Positions 1-5,825 of a stretch of 8,362 bases of DNA are shown here, in pieces. The stretch is taken from assembly GCA_902761265.1 (NCBI GenBank), contig CACWJV010000086.1, positions 1 to 8,362 of the forward strand. Direction: 5' to 3'. The notes under the pieces are model-generated. The model did not search any database, was not told the origin of the DNA, and saw nothing but the letters and a program-made list of their open reading frames with translations. The translations under genes were made by a program, and so were the position numbers. This DNA comes from Oscillospiraceae bacterium. GTDB lineage: Bacteria; Bacillota; Clostridia; Oscillospirales; Acutalibacteraceae. Position 1 is the first letter of the stretch, and every line of letters begins with the position of its first letter.

Positions 1-1007
1 CCGGAGATCAGCGACAAAATGCCGGGGATGTTGCGGTGCAAAACGCACACGCGGGCGGCGCCGGATTTCGGCATGGACACGTCGGGGAAGTTGACGGAAT
101 GCTTGATATTGCCGTTGCGCAAATAGTCGCGCAGCTCCTTGGCGGCCATGACCGCGCAGTTTTCTTCGCTCTCCGGTGTCGAGGCGCCGAGGTGCGGGAT
201 GGCGATGACGTTTTCTACGTCGAGCATCTCGTCGTCCGGGAAGTCGACCACATAGGCGGCAACCTTGCCGTCCGCCAGCGCGGCCTTCATATCGGCGTTT
301 GCCACCAGTCCGCCGCGGGCAAAGTTCATGATACGCACGCCGTCCTTCATCGTGGAAAGCGTTTCGGCGTTGATCATATCCTTGGTGCTCGGCAGCAGCG
401 GCAGATGCAGTGTGATATAGTCGCATTTTTCAAAGATCTGATTGATCTTCGGCACATAGTGGATCGTGGGCGACAGCTTCAGCGCGCCGTCGACCGACAG
501 ATACGGGTCGTAGCCGTAGACGTCCATGCCGAGCGCTTCGGCGGCGTTGGCCACCAGTGCGCCGATGGCGCCAAGACCGACCACGCCGAGCTTTTTGCCT
601 TTGATCTCGCCGCCGGCAAATGAGCTTTTGCCTTTTTCCACAAGCTTGCCGACCTTGTCGCCTTCGCCCTTGAGCGTTTTGGCCCATTCGATGGCGGGGA
701 TGACTTTCCGCGAGGAGATCAGCAGACCCGCGATGACAAGCTCTTTGACAGCGTTGGCGTTTGCGCCGGGCGTGTTGAACACGACGATGCCCTGTTCGCT
801 GCATTTGTCAAGCGGAATATTGTTGACGCCGGCGCCGGCGCGCGCGATAGCGAGCAGGCTTTCCGGCAGCTCCATCTCATGCATGGAGGCGGAACGGACG
901 ATGATGCCGTCCGGGTTTTCAATCTCTGCGCCGACGGTGAAGTTTTCGGGCTCGAGCCGTTCCAGACCGAGGGGAGAGATCTTGTTGAGCGTTAAAACTT
1001 TTTGCAT
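1..1007 (-). CDS. serA: D-3-phosphoglycerate dehydrogenase, C-terminus cut by window edge
   Basis: Cytosolic enzyme that oxidises 3-phosphoglycerate to 3-phosphohydroxypyruvate with NAD+, the first committed step of serine synthesis. 335 residues are visible. The NAD-binding glycine motif GLGAIG is at residues 144-149. The ARGG motif has the substrate-binding/catalytic Arg at 231, an acidic pair at 259-260 lies where the family has its catalytic Glu, and PHLGAST puts the catalytic His at 272. After residue ~315 the sequence (ARVCVLHRNIPGI) looks like the start of a C-terminal ACT regulatory domain, cut off at base 1; I expect roughly 50 more residues. The ATG start is supported by an AAGGA site (1017-1021) inside the last codons of serC, nine bases upstream. 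Only five bases separate it from serC, so the two are probably co-transcribed and translationally coupled. The ACT domain suggests amino-acid feedback, but its ligand residues are not in view. Confidence 0.96.
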   Translation of the reverse strand, partial: MQKVLTLNKISPLGLERLEPENFTVGAEIENPDGIIVRSASMHEMELPESLLAIARAGAGVNNIPLDKCSEQGIVVFNTPGANANAVKELVIAGLLISSRKVIPAIEWAKTLKGEGDKVGKLVEKGKSSFAGGEIKGKKLGVVGLGAIGALVANAAEALGMDVYGYDPYLSVDGALKLSPTIHYVPKINQIFEKCDYITLHLPLLPSTKDMINAETLSTMKDGVRIMNFARGGLVANADMKAALADGKVAAYVVDFPDDEMLDVENVIAIPHLGASTPESEENCAVMAAKELRDYLRNGNIKHSVNFPDVSMPKSGAARVCVLHRNIPGILSLIS

Positions 1008-1012
1008 GGTGA

Positions 1013-2104
1013 TCAGTCCTTCTTGTGTTTTTCTTCAAAGTCTTTCATGAATGCGACGAGCTTTTCCACACCTTCCACGGGCATCGCGTTGTAAATCGAC
1101 GCGCGCATGCCGCCGACGGAGCGGTGGCCCTTGAGGTTGACAAAGCCAGCCTGTTCGGCTTCTTTGACAAACAGCGCGTTGAGTTCGTCGTCGTCCGTCA
1201 CAAACGGCACGTTCATCAGCGAACGGTCTTCCTTGACCACGGTGCCGCGGAACAGCTTGGAGTTGTCGAGGAAATCATAGAGCATGCCGGCCTTTTTCTC
1301 GTTGATCTTTTTCATATTCTCGAGACCGCCGATGTCGTTCTTGATCCATTCGAGCACAAGCTTCGCAATATAGATAGTATAGCACGGCGGTGTGTTGAAC
1401 ATAGAGCCGTTGTCGGCGTGGATCTGATAGTTGAACATGGTCGGGCAAATGTCGCTCGCGTGGCCGATCAGATCGTCGCGCACGATGACGACGGTGAGAC
1501 CTGCGGGCGCCATATTCTTTTGCGCGCCGGCATACAGAATGCCGAACTTGCTCACGTCGATGGGTTCGGAGAGGATGCAGGAACTGATGTCCGCCACCAG
1601 GGGCACATCACCGGTTTCGGGCAGGGTGTGGTACTTCGTGCCGTAGATCGTGTTGTTCATGCAGATATAGAAATAGTCCGCGTCTTTGGTAAACGTCGCC
1701 GGGTCGAGCTTCGGGATGTAGGAGAAGGTCTTGTCGGCGGAGGAGGCGATCGCTTTGGCGTCGCCGTAGCGCGCTGCTTCCTTAAACGCCTTGTTGGCCC
1801 ACTGGCCGGTGATGACGTAGTCCGCCTTGCCGCTTCCCGTCATCAGGTTGAGCGGGATCGCGGCAAACTGCGATGACGCGCCGCCCTGCAAAAACAAAAC
1901 CTTGTAGTTGTCGGGGATGTTCATCACTTCGCGCAGCAGCGCCTCCGCTTTCTTGATGATGGCGTCATAGGTCTTGGAGCGGTGGCTCATTTCCATCACG
2001 GACTGGCCGCTGCCCTTGTAATCGAGCATTTCGTCAGCCGCGGTTTGCAGCACCTTTTCGGGCAGCATGGACGGGCCTGCAGAAAAATTGTAAACTCTTG
2101 CCAT
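1013..2104 (-). CDS. serC: Phosphoserine aminotransferase
   Basis: Cytosolic PLP enzyme that transfers the amino group of glutamate to 3-phosphohydroxypyruvate, giving O-phosphoserine, the second step of serine synthesis. The 363 residues match the family's usual length (E. coli SerC is about 362). Landmarks are the N-terminal YNFSAGPSMLP segment, MEMSHRSK at 38-45, FLQGGASSQF at 71-80 (PLP phosphate region), and YAGAQKNMAPAG near 191-202, where Lys196 is the expected Schiff-base lysine. HRSVGGMRASIYNA near the C-terminus is also typical of the family. The ATG at 2104 has a strong GGAGG (2113-2117) eight bases upstream. It is the first gene of a serC-serA operon driven from the 2177-2205 promoter, with a leader of about 65 bases containing a perfect hairpin. 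No phosphoserine phosphatase (serB) is in the window. Confidence 0.97.
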   Translation of the reverse strand: MARVYNFSAGPSMLPEKVLQTAADEMLDYKGSGQSVMEMSHRSKTYDAIIKKAEALLREVMNIPDNYKVLFLQGGASSQFAAIPLNLMTGSGKADYVITGQWANKAFKEAARYGDAKAIASSADKTFSYIPKLDPATFTKDADYFYICMNNTIYGTKYHTLPETGDVPLVADISSCILSEPIDVSKFGILYAGAQKNMAPAGLTVVIVRDDLIGHASDICPTMFNYQIHADNGSMFNTPPCYTIYIAKLVLEWIKNDIGGLENMKKINEKKAGMLYDFLDNSKLFRGTVVKEDRSLMNVPFVTDDDELNALFVKEAEQAGFVNLKGHRSVGGMRASIYNAMPVEGVEKLVAFMKDFEEKHKKD

Positions 2105-2126
2105 TGAAAAAACCTCCGATACGCGG

Positions 2127-2149
2127 TTTCGACTGTGTTGCAGTCGAAA
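2127..2149 (-). promoter_or_regulatory. Perfect dyad in the serC 5' leader
   Basis: A 9-bp perfect inverted repeat, TTTCGACTG and CAGTCGAAA, with a 5-base spacer lies between the predicted serC transcription start (~2170) and its Shine-Dalgarno (2113-2117). On the serC transcript it would fold as a stable hairpin ending ten bases before GGAGG. No U-run follows it on the serC strand, so it is not a simple terminator. It could be a repressor operator, an mRNA-stabilising hairpin or part of a translational control element; the sequence alone does not decide. Confidence 0.6.
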
Positions 2150-2176
2150 AAGATTGAATTTTTATGCATTTTGATA

Positions 2177-2205
2177 ATTTTACTACGTCAAAGCGCAAAA
2201 GTCAA
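2177..2205 (-). promoter_or_regulatory. Sigma-A-type promoter of the serC-serA operon
   Basis: On the minus strand, -35 TTGACT (2200-2205) and -10 TAAAAT (2177-2182) are separated by exactly 17 bases. Transcription would start near 2170, giving a leader of about 65 bases before serC. The two boxes differ from consensus at one position each. Confidence 0.75.
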
Positions 2206-2230
2206 TCTGCCTTTTTGACGAATTCAACAA

Positions 2231-2259
2231 TTGAAATCAGCGAAATTTTATGCTATTAT
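2231..2259 (+). promoter_or_regulatory. Sigma-A-type promoter of the MFS transporter gene
   Basis: -35 TTGAAA (2231-2236) and -10 TATTAT (2254-2259) are 17 bases apart, with a TG one base upstream of the -10 (TGC) like an extended -10. It points away from the serC promoter, and the two -35 boxes are only 25 bases apart. A regulator bound between them could affect both directions. The leader before the ATG at 2324 is about 60 bases. Confidence 0.7.
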
Positions 2260-2323
2260 TTGAAACAGTTGTTTATACGCATCTGTTCGTTCGATTTCGG
2301 AAATATAGAAAGGAGCTACGCCC

Positions 2324-3508
2324 ATGCTCGGCCGCTATCGGCACACCGTGTTTTGCAGCTATACCGGCTATTTCGTACAGGCGATCATCAACAATTTCGC
2401 GCCGCTTTTGTTTCTTACCTTCCGGCAGACGTTCGGCTTTTCCTACCGGCAGCTCAGTGTGCTGATTCTGCTCAACTTCCTGTTTCAGCTTTGTGTGGAC
2501 GCGCTGAGCGCGGTCGTTATCCACCGGCTGGGCTACCGCCGCTGTCTCGTTGCGGCCCATGTGCTGGCGGCGGTCGGGCTTGTCAGTCTCGGCCATCTGC
2601 CGTTCCTGCTGCCGAACGCGTTTGCCGGCGTGATCGTTTCGATCTTTCTGTATGCCGTGGGCAGCGGTCTGATTGAAGTGATCGTCAGCCCGCTTGTCGA
2701 AGCGTGTCCCACCAAAAACAAGGCCGCGTCCATGAGTCTGCTGCATTCGTTTTACTGCTGGGGACAGGTGAGCGTGGTATTGCTCTCCACAGTCTTTTTC
2801 TCCACGGTCGGCATCGCGCACTGGCGGCTGCTGTCGAATCTTTGGGCGATTATCCCGGTCTGCAACGCCGTCTATGCCTGTCTGGTGCCGATTCCGCCGG
2901 TGCTCGACGAAGCGCCGGGCGACTCGGTGCGCGTGCTGGTGCGCAAACCGACGTTTTTGCTGTGCGCCCTCGTCATGCTGTGCGCCGGGGCCAGCGAGCT
3001 TGCCATGAGCCAGTGGGCGTCCGCGTTTGCGGAATCGGGGCTCGGCGTGTCTAAGACGACCGGCGACCTGCTCGGCCCGTGCGCCTTCGCGGTGCTGATG
3101 GGCACGGCAAGAGTATTTTATGCCGCTATCAGCAAAAAGGTGCCGCTGCCGGTGGCGCTCGGCGCGTCGGCTGCGCTTTGCGCGGTGTGCTATGCGGTGT
3201 CGTCGCTGTCGCCTTGGCCGCTGGTGTCGCTGCTTTCGTGCGCGGTGTGCGGCTTTTCGGTGGGCATCCTTTGGCCCGGGACGTTTTCGCTGGCGGCAAA
3301 GGAGATCCCGACCGGCGGCACCCGGCTGTTTGCGCTGCTGGCTCTGTTCGGCGATTTCGGCTGCGCGGCTGGGCCGTTCGTCGTGGGACAGGTGACGAGC
3401 CTTTTTGGAGACAGTTTGCAAAAAGGACTGCTCGTCGGCACGCTGTTCCCGCTTGTGCTGGTTTTCGCGATGCTCGTTCAGAGAAAGTCGACAGAATCGA
3501 GCTGTTAG
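2324..3508 (+). CDS. MFS-superfamily transporter, substrate unknown
   Basis: An integral membrane protein of 394 residues, a normal size for a 12-helix major facilitator transporter. Hydrophobic segments run along the whole chain, with a hydrophilic central loop near residues 192-210 (PPVLDEAPGDSVRVLVRKPT) separating the two six-helix halves. IHRLGYRR at 66-73 sits at the motif A position between helices 2 and 3, and Glu118 (GLIEVIVSPL) is a charged residue inside predicted helix 4. The GILWPGTFSLAAKE segment (314-327) and FGDFGCAAGP (342-351) resemble the C-terminal halves of FucP-like sugar/solute permeases, a tentative comparison from memory. The ATG has AAAGGAG (2309-2315) eight bases upstream. 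The gene is monocistronic, and its last codons and TAG stop lie inside heptamer repeats. Divergent pairing with serC could hint at amino-acid or sugar-acid transport, but this is unproven. Confidence 0.85.
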   Translation: MLGRYRHTVFCSYTGYFVQAIINNFAPLLFLTFRQTFGFSYRQLSVLILLNFLFQLCVDALSAVVIHRLGYRRCLVAAHVLAAVGLVSLGHLPFLLPNAFAGVIVSIFLYAVGSGLIEVIVSPLVEACPTKNKAASMSLLHSFYCWGQVSVVLLSTVFFSTVGIAHWRLLSNLWAIIPVCNAVYACLVPIPPVLDEAPGDSVRVLVRKPTFLLCALVMLCAGASELAMSQWASAFAESGLGVSKTTGDLLGPCAFAVLMGTARVFYAAISKKVPLPVALGASAALCAVCYAVSSLSPWPLVSLLSCAVCGFSVGILWPGTFSLAAKEIPTGGTRLFALLALFGDFGCAAGPFVVGQVTSLFGDSLQKGLLVGTLFPLVLVFAMLVQRKSTESSC

Positions 3509-3530
3509 CTGTCAGCAGTCAGCAGTCAGC
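3499..3530 (+). repeat. Heptanucleotide tandem repeats over the transporter stop codon
   Basis: Four consecutive 7-mers AGCTGTT, AGCTGTC, AGCAGTC, AGCAGTC are followed by a partial AGCG. The array begins in the codon for the second-last residue (Ser) of the transporter, and its first two units supply the last codons and the TAG stop (3506-3508). It continues as non-coding DNA towards the hairpin at 3536-3553. Heptamer arrays next to genes are known from other bacteria, for example the STRR sequences of cyanobacteria, but I cannot assign this one to a named family. Confidence 0.7.
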
Positions 3531-3535
3531 GTAGC

Positions 3536-3553
3536 GGTCGCCCCGCGGGCGAC
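3536..3553. repeat. GC-rich palindrome after the heptamer array
   Basis: GTCGCCC and GGGCGAC form a perfect 7-bp stem with a 4-base loop (3543-3546). No T-run follows on either side, so it is not a good intrinsic terminator. With the heptamers it may form a single REP-like intergenic element; copies elsewhere in the genome cannot be seen from here. Confidence 0.5.
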
Positions 3554-3570
3554 TGGTTCCGGAATAACAA

Positions 3571-3603
3571 AAACCGCTTTCTTCCGAGAGAAGAGAGCGG
3601 TTT
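3571..3603. terminator. Bidirectional intrinsic terminator between the transporter and HTH genes
   Basis: AAACCGCTTTCT (3571-3582) pairs with AGAGAGCGGTTT (3592-3603), with one G-T wobble and a 9-base loop. Rightwards, the right arm ends in TTT and is followed by ATTC, a short U-rich end for the transporter transcript. Leftwards, the stem is followed on the minus strand by a T-run and GTTATT, a better terminator for the HTH gene. The right arm includes part of the HTH gene's TAA stop (3602-3604), a compact arrangement of two convergent genes. Confidence 0.75.
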
Positions 3604-3802
3604 ATTCTTTGACGTGCTCGATGATGTCTTCCACTTTACAATCCAGAACAAAGCACAGCGCATCCAGCGTTTTTGTGCTGATGTCCTTTCCCTGCTTCAT
3701 CCGGTAAAATGTGTTTGCGGAAAAGCCTTCGTGATAAATCAGGTGGTAGACTGTCACATTCTTCTTGAACAAGGTTTCATAGAAAGGCCGATAGCTGATC
3801 AT
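3602..3802 (-). CDS. Small Cro/C1-type HTH transcriptional regulator
   Basis: A 66-residue protein that is essentially one helix-turn-helix domain of the Xre/Cro type (HTH_26-like). The HTH lies at about residues 17-38 (TVYHLIYHEG, then FSANTFYRMKQGKD). It is followed by ISTKTLDALCFVLDCKVEDIIEHV, which matches the usual last helices of these small regulators. No sensor or ligand domain is present, so it probably acts as a dimer, perhaps controlled by level. The ATG has AAAAGGGT (3811-3818) upstream. It is transcribed away from the secreted CHAP gene across a shared 114-bp region. The inverted repeat at 3819-3841 overlaps its probable -10, as expected of an autoregulator that also controls the divergent gene; both roles are inferred. 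Small phage-type repressors look similar, but there are no other phage genes here. Confidence 0.85.
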   Translation of the reverse strand: MISYRPFYETLFKKNVTVYHLIYHEGFSANTFYRMKQGKDISTKTLDALCFVLDCKVEDIIEHVKE

Positions 3803-3825
3803 TTTCCATCACCCTTTTATAGATT

Positions 3826-3855
3826 ATCATATTTAATCTATTGACTATGTTTAAA
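3826..3855 (-). promoter_or_regulatory. Possible promoter of the HTH regulator gene
   Basis: On the minus strand, TTTAAA (3850-3855) could be a -35 and TATGAT (3826-3831) a -10, with an 18-base spacer. Transcription would start near 3819, about 16 bases before the ATG. The -35 is weak, and the region is AT-rich enough that other choices are possible. Confidence 0.4.
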
Positions 3856-3869
3856 TAATTGAGTATAAT
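3841..3869 (+). promoter_or_regulatory. Near-consensus sigma-A promoter of the secreted CHAP protein gene
   Basis: -35 TTGACT (3841-3846) and a perfect -10 TATAAT (3864-3869) are 17 bases apart, one base from full consensus. Transcription would begin near 3876, about 40 bases before the ATG at 3917. It is the strongest-looking promoter in the window and is overlapped by the candidate operator half-sites, which suggests a strong but repressible gene. Confidence 0.8.
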
Positions 3870-3916
3870 CTATTTATGCTCAAAAAATTGAACATATAAA
3901 CAAAGGAGGATGTTTT

Positions 3917-5824
3917 ATGAAACAAACAAAACGGATTTTAAGCCTAATCCTGTGCCTGCTGATGCTGGTCGCGGTGGTGCCGGTGATGGAGGCTAGTGCA
4001 ATTTGTTGCAGAAAAGACAGCTTTGATAAGAGTAGATATACTTTGACCGGTGATATGGCATACGATGTTGCCATGATTGCCAAATCGCAAAAAGGAAGAA
4101 CATGCACTGATTTTGGTTACAGTGGTGTTGATTATGGTGCATGGTGCGATGAATTTGTTGCCGACTGTATAGAAAATGCAGGAGGAGATGATTCTATTGT
4201 TGCGCATGGAGGAACAGTCGCAGACTTTGAGAAAAAAATGCGTGAAAGGGGCGCTGTGGAGGTTAGTTCGCCAAAAGCTGGCGATTTGGTTTTCTTTACA
4301 TGGAGTCATGTTGAAATTATAACCAAAGTGGAGAATGGTGTTCCATATTGTGCCGGAGGAAACAATGGAACTAGCCCTGGTTCTTGTAAAGGTGAACGCA
4401 AAGTAAGTTCTGTTGGATCTTATCGTGTGTATTTAAGACCGAATTATCAGAACACATCTGCTCAGACTTGGGTAGACCTCGGCGATGACTTTTACGCTAG
4501 TATTCTTAAATGTGATGGATGGAAAACTGTCGGTTTTTCAAATGAAAATGATAACGTTCAGATTGTTCCTGCGCTTGGTAAGGCATCGGAGTATTGGCAT
4601 TTTGTAAAGGACGCAGATGGATCTTATTCAATTATTAATTGTAGCAATAATCAAGTATTAGAAGTTTTCAATTCTGGAACTGAAAACGGTACAAATGTGC
4701 TTGTTAGACCCGACTGGAATGGAGCAAGTCAGCGTTGGTATATTACGGGGCGTTGGAATGGAGAATACTATTTGCATCCTAAAAACTCTGATAAAGTTCT
4801 GGATGTAGATGCAAGCTATGGAACAAACGTACATATTTGGGAAAAGAACGACACGGCTTCGCAAAAATTTTCTATTTATTTGCAACCCAAAGCTGGTGTT
4901 TCGACACTTAGCGTTTTAATAGAAGATGGTCGTGCAGTTCTTTCGTGGACAAAAGCAGCCAACGCAGACACATATAATATAAGAATAAAAAAACAGGATT
5001 CAGGAGAGCTTATTGATTATTGGAATGAAACCAGCACAACAAAAACGATCAATCTAAAAAATGGATCTTATGTTGCCTATATTGATTCATGCAATTCATA
5101 CAGTTACGAAAAAAGCAATGAAGTATCGTTTACTATCGATCATAGACACTCTCACAGTTCCAGCATTACCACATCTGCCACTTGCTCTGCTACTGGCATA
5201 AAAACCTACACCTGCTCCTGTGGGGACACCTACACCGAAACCATCCCCATCAACCCATCGAACCACGTCAACACCACGAACACCGCTGCAACCGCATCTA
5301 CCTGCACAGTCAAAGGCTACACAGCCGGCGTCTATTGCAACGATTGCAAAAAATACATCAGCGGCCACGCCGAGCAACCGCTTGCCGCGCACAAGACCAC
5401 CACGCAAAACGCGAAAGCCGCCTCCTGCACCGCCGAAGGCTACACCGGCGATCAGGTCTGCACGGTTTGCAAACAGACGATCACCAAAGGTACAGCCATT
5501 GCAAAGAAAGCCCACACGCTGACCACAGTCAACAAGGCGGAAGCGAGCTGCACCGCGGCAGGCTATACCGGCGACCAGTACTGCACGACTTGCAAGCAGA
5601 CGATCACGAAAGGCAGCGCCATCAACGCCCTCGGCCATGCGAACGCCGACAGCAACGGTAACTGCACCCGCTGCGGCCAGCACATCAAGGACGTGACGCC
5701 GTCGCAGCCGTCCAACCCGCAGCCAAACCCGAACGCCTGCAAATACTGCGGCAAGGTGCACACCGGCCCGTTCGGCTGGCTGATCAAGTTCTTCCACAGC
5801 ATTCTGGCAATCTTTAAGCGGTAA
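3917..5824 (+). CDS. Secreted CHAP peptidase with ricin-type lectin, Fn3-like domain, Cys/His repeats and CxxC/aromatic tail
   Basis: A 635-residue exported protein, probably a cell-wall hydrolase; the exact bond cut is unknown. Residues 1-28 are a signal peptide (KQTKR, a long Leu/Val core, EASA cleavage). A CHAP/NlpC-P60-like cysteine peptidase or amidase follows at about 45-175: GAWCDEF gives Cys77, SHVEIITKV gives His131, and GGNN at 147-150 offers the third polar residue; AGDLVFF at 121-127 is typical. About 184-322 is a ricin-type beta-trefoil with YWHF, SQRWYI and SQKFSI marking its repeats, likely a glycan-binding module. About 328-407 looks like Fn3. Residues 423-574 hold four Cys/His repeats. 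The tail has CTRC (583-586), CKYC (608-611), then an aromatic helix ending FKR. AAAGGAGG (3902-3909) lies seven bases before the ATG. There is no LPXTG sorting signal and no clear lipobox. The codons for about residues 29-415 are much more AT-rich than either end. Confidence 0.88.
   Translation: MKQTKRILSLILCLLMLVAVVPVMEASAICCRKDSFDKSRYTLTGDMAYDVAMIAKSQKGRTCTDFGYSGVDYGAWCDEFVADCIENAGGDDSIVAHGGTVADFEKKMRERGAVEVSSPKAGDLVFFTWSHVEIITKVENGVPYCAGGNNGTSPGSCKGERKVSSVGSYRVYLRPNYQNTSAQTWVDLGDDFYASILKCDGWKTVGFSNENDNVQIVPALGKASEYWHFVKDADGSYSIINCSNNQVLEVFNSGTENGTNVLVRPDWNGASQRWYITGRWNGEYYLHPKNSDKVLDVDASYGTNVHIWEKNDTASQKFSIYLQPKAGVSTLSVLIEDGRAVLSWTKAANADTYNIRIKKQDSGELIDYWNETSTTKTINLKNGSYVAYIDSCNSYSYEKSNEVSFTIDHRHSHSSSITTSATCSATGIKTYTCSCGDTYTETIPINPSNHVNTTNTAATASTCTVKGYTAGVYCNDCKKYISGHAEQPLAAHKTTTQNAKAASCTAEGYTGDQVCTVCKQTITKGTAIAKKAHTLTTVNKAEASCTAAGYTGDQYCTTCKQTITKGSAINALGHANADSNGNCTRCGQHIKDVTPSQPSNPQPNPNACKYCGKVHTGPFGWLIKFFHSILAIFKR
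4001..5180 (+). other. AT-rich segment inside the secreted protein gene
   Basis: Hand counts of GC: 26/40 at 3961-4000 (end of the signal-peptide codons), then 7/20 at 4001-4020, 24/60 at 4021-4080, 16/60 at 5041-5100 and 22/60 at 5101-5160. It rises to 30/60 at 5161-5220, 33/60 at 5221-5280 and 39/60 at 5641-5700. Codons in the segment often end in A or T, while those on both flanks often end in G or C. The left edge falls at codons 28/29, the predicted cleavage site; the right edge is a gradual step just before the Cys/His repeats. The segment carries the CHAP, lectin and Fn3 domains. Confidence 0.75.
5183..5638 (+). repeat. Four in-frame Cys/His repeats, period about 41 residues (123 bp)
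   Basis: The units start at Cys423, 463, 504 and 545. Units two to four all follow the exact spacing C-x10-C-x2-C-x14-H (Cys463/474/477-His492; Cys504/515/518-His533; Cys545/556/559-His574). Unit one is a shorter variant, Cys423-x9-Cys433-x1-Cys435-x14-His450. Units three and four are nearly identical in protein (SCTA.GYTGDQ, TCKQTITKG or VCKQTITKG) and similar in DNA, suggesting recent duplication. The pattern suggests a small structural zinc site per unit, or disulfides after export. Similar repeats occur in many gut Clostridia surface proteins as I recall, but I cannot name a Pfam family for them. Confidence 0.85.
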
Positions 5825-5825
5825 A

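Larger units (their letters stand above)
3819..3881. promoter_or_regulatory. Candidate operator array in the HTH / secreted-protein promoter region
   Basis: ATAGATTA (3819-3826) and TAATCTAT (3834-3841) form an 8-bp perfect inverted repeat with a 7-base spacer. TAATCTAT occurs again at 3866-3873, exactly 32 bases (about three helical turns) after the second half-site and overlapping the rightward -10. A second, imperfect dyad, GAGTATAA (3861-3868) and TTATGCTC (3874-3881), spans the same -10 and the expected start. The first site covers the probable leftward -10 and touches the rightward -35. This layout suits cooperative binding by the neighbouring HTH protein, though AT-rich DNA can produce such repeats by chance. 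Confidence 0.5.

Noticed and set aside
1025..1876. Plus-strand open frame opposite serC
   Set aside because: It is opposite a full-length, motif-complete SerC, has low-complexity His/Val/Arg composition, and shows no protein-family signal.
2273..3421. Long open frame (382 codons) on the minus strand opposite the MFS gene
   Set aside because: The translation is rich in Arg, His and Gln with no recognisable domain, and it mirrors a convincing membrane protein gene. It is an antisense shadow in GC-rich DNA.
3917..4010. Lipoprotein signal on the CHAP protein
   Set aside because: The cysteines at residues 30-31 follow Ile, not Gly, Ala or Ser, so there is no proper lipobox. The EASA site fits ordinary signal peptidase cleavage.
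5303..5638. Regular repeats as a possible CRISPR array
   Set aside because: The period is about 123 bases, the units are in frame and diverged at DNA level, and Cys/His positions are kept. They are protein repeats.
3602..5824. HTH/secreted pair as a toxin-antitoxin or phage module
   Set aside because: The large protein has a signal peptide and acts outside the cell, and no integrase, phage structural gene or known antitoxin is present. Regulator plus effector is the more economical reading.
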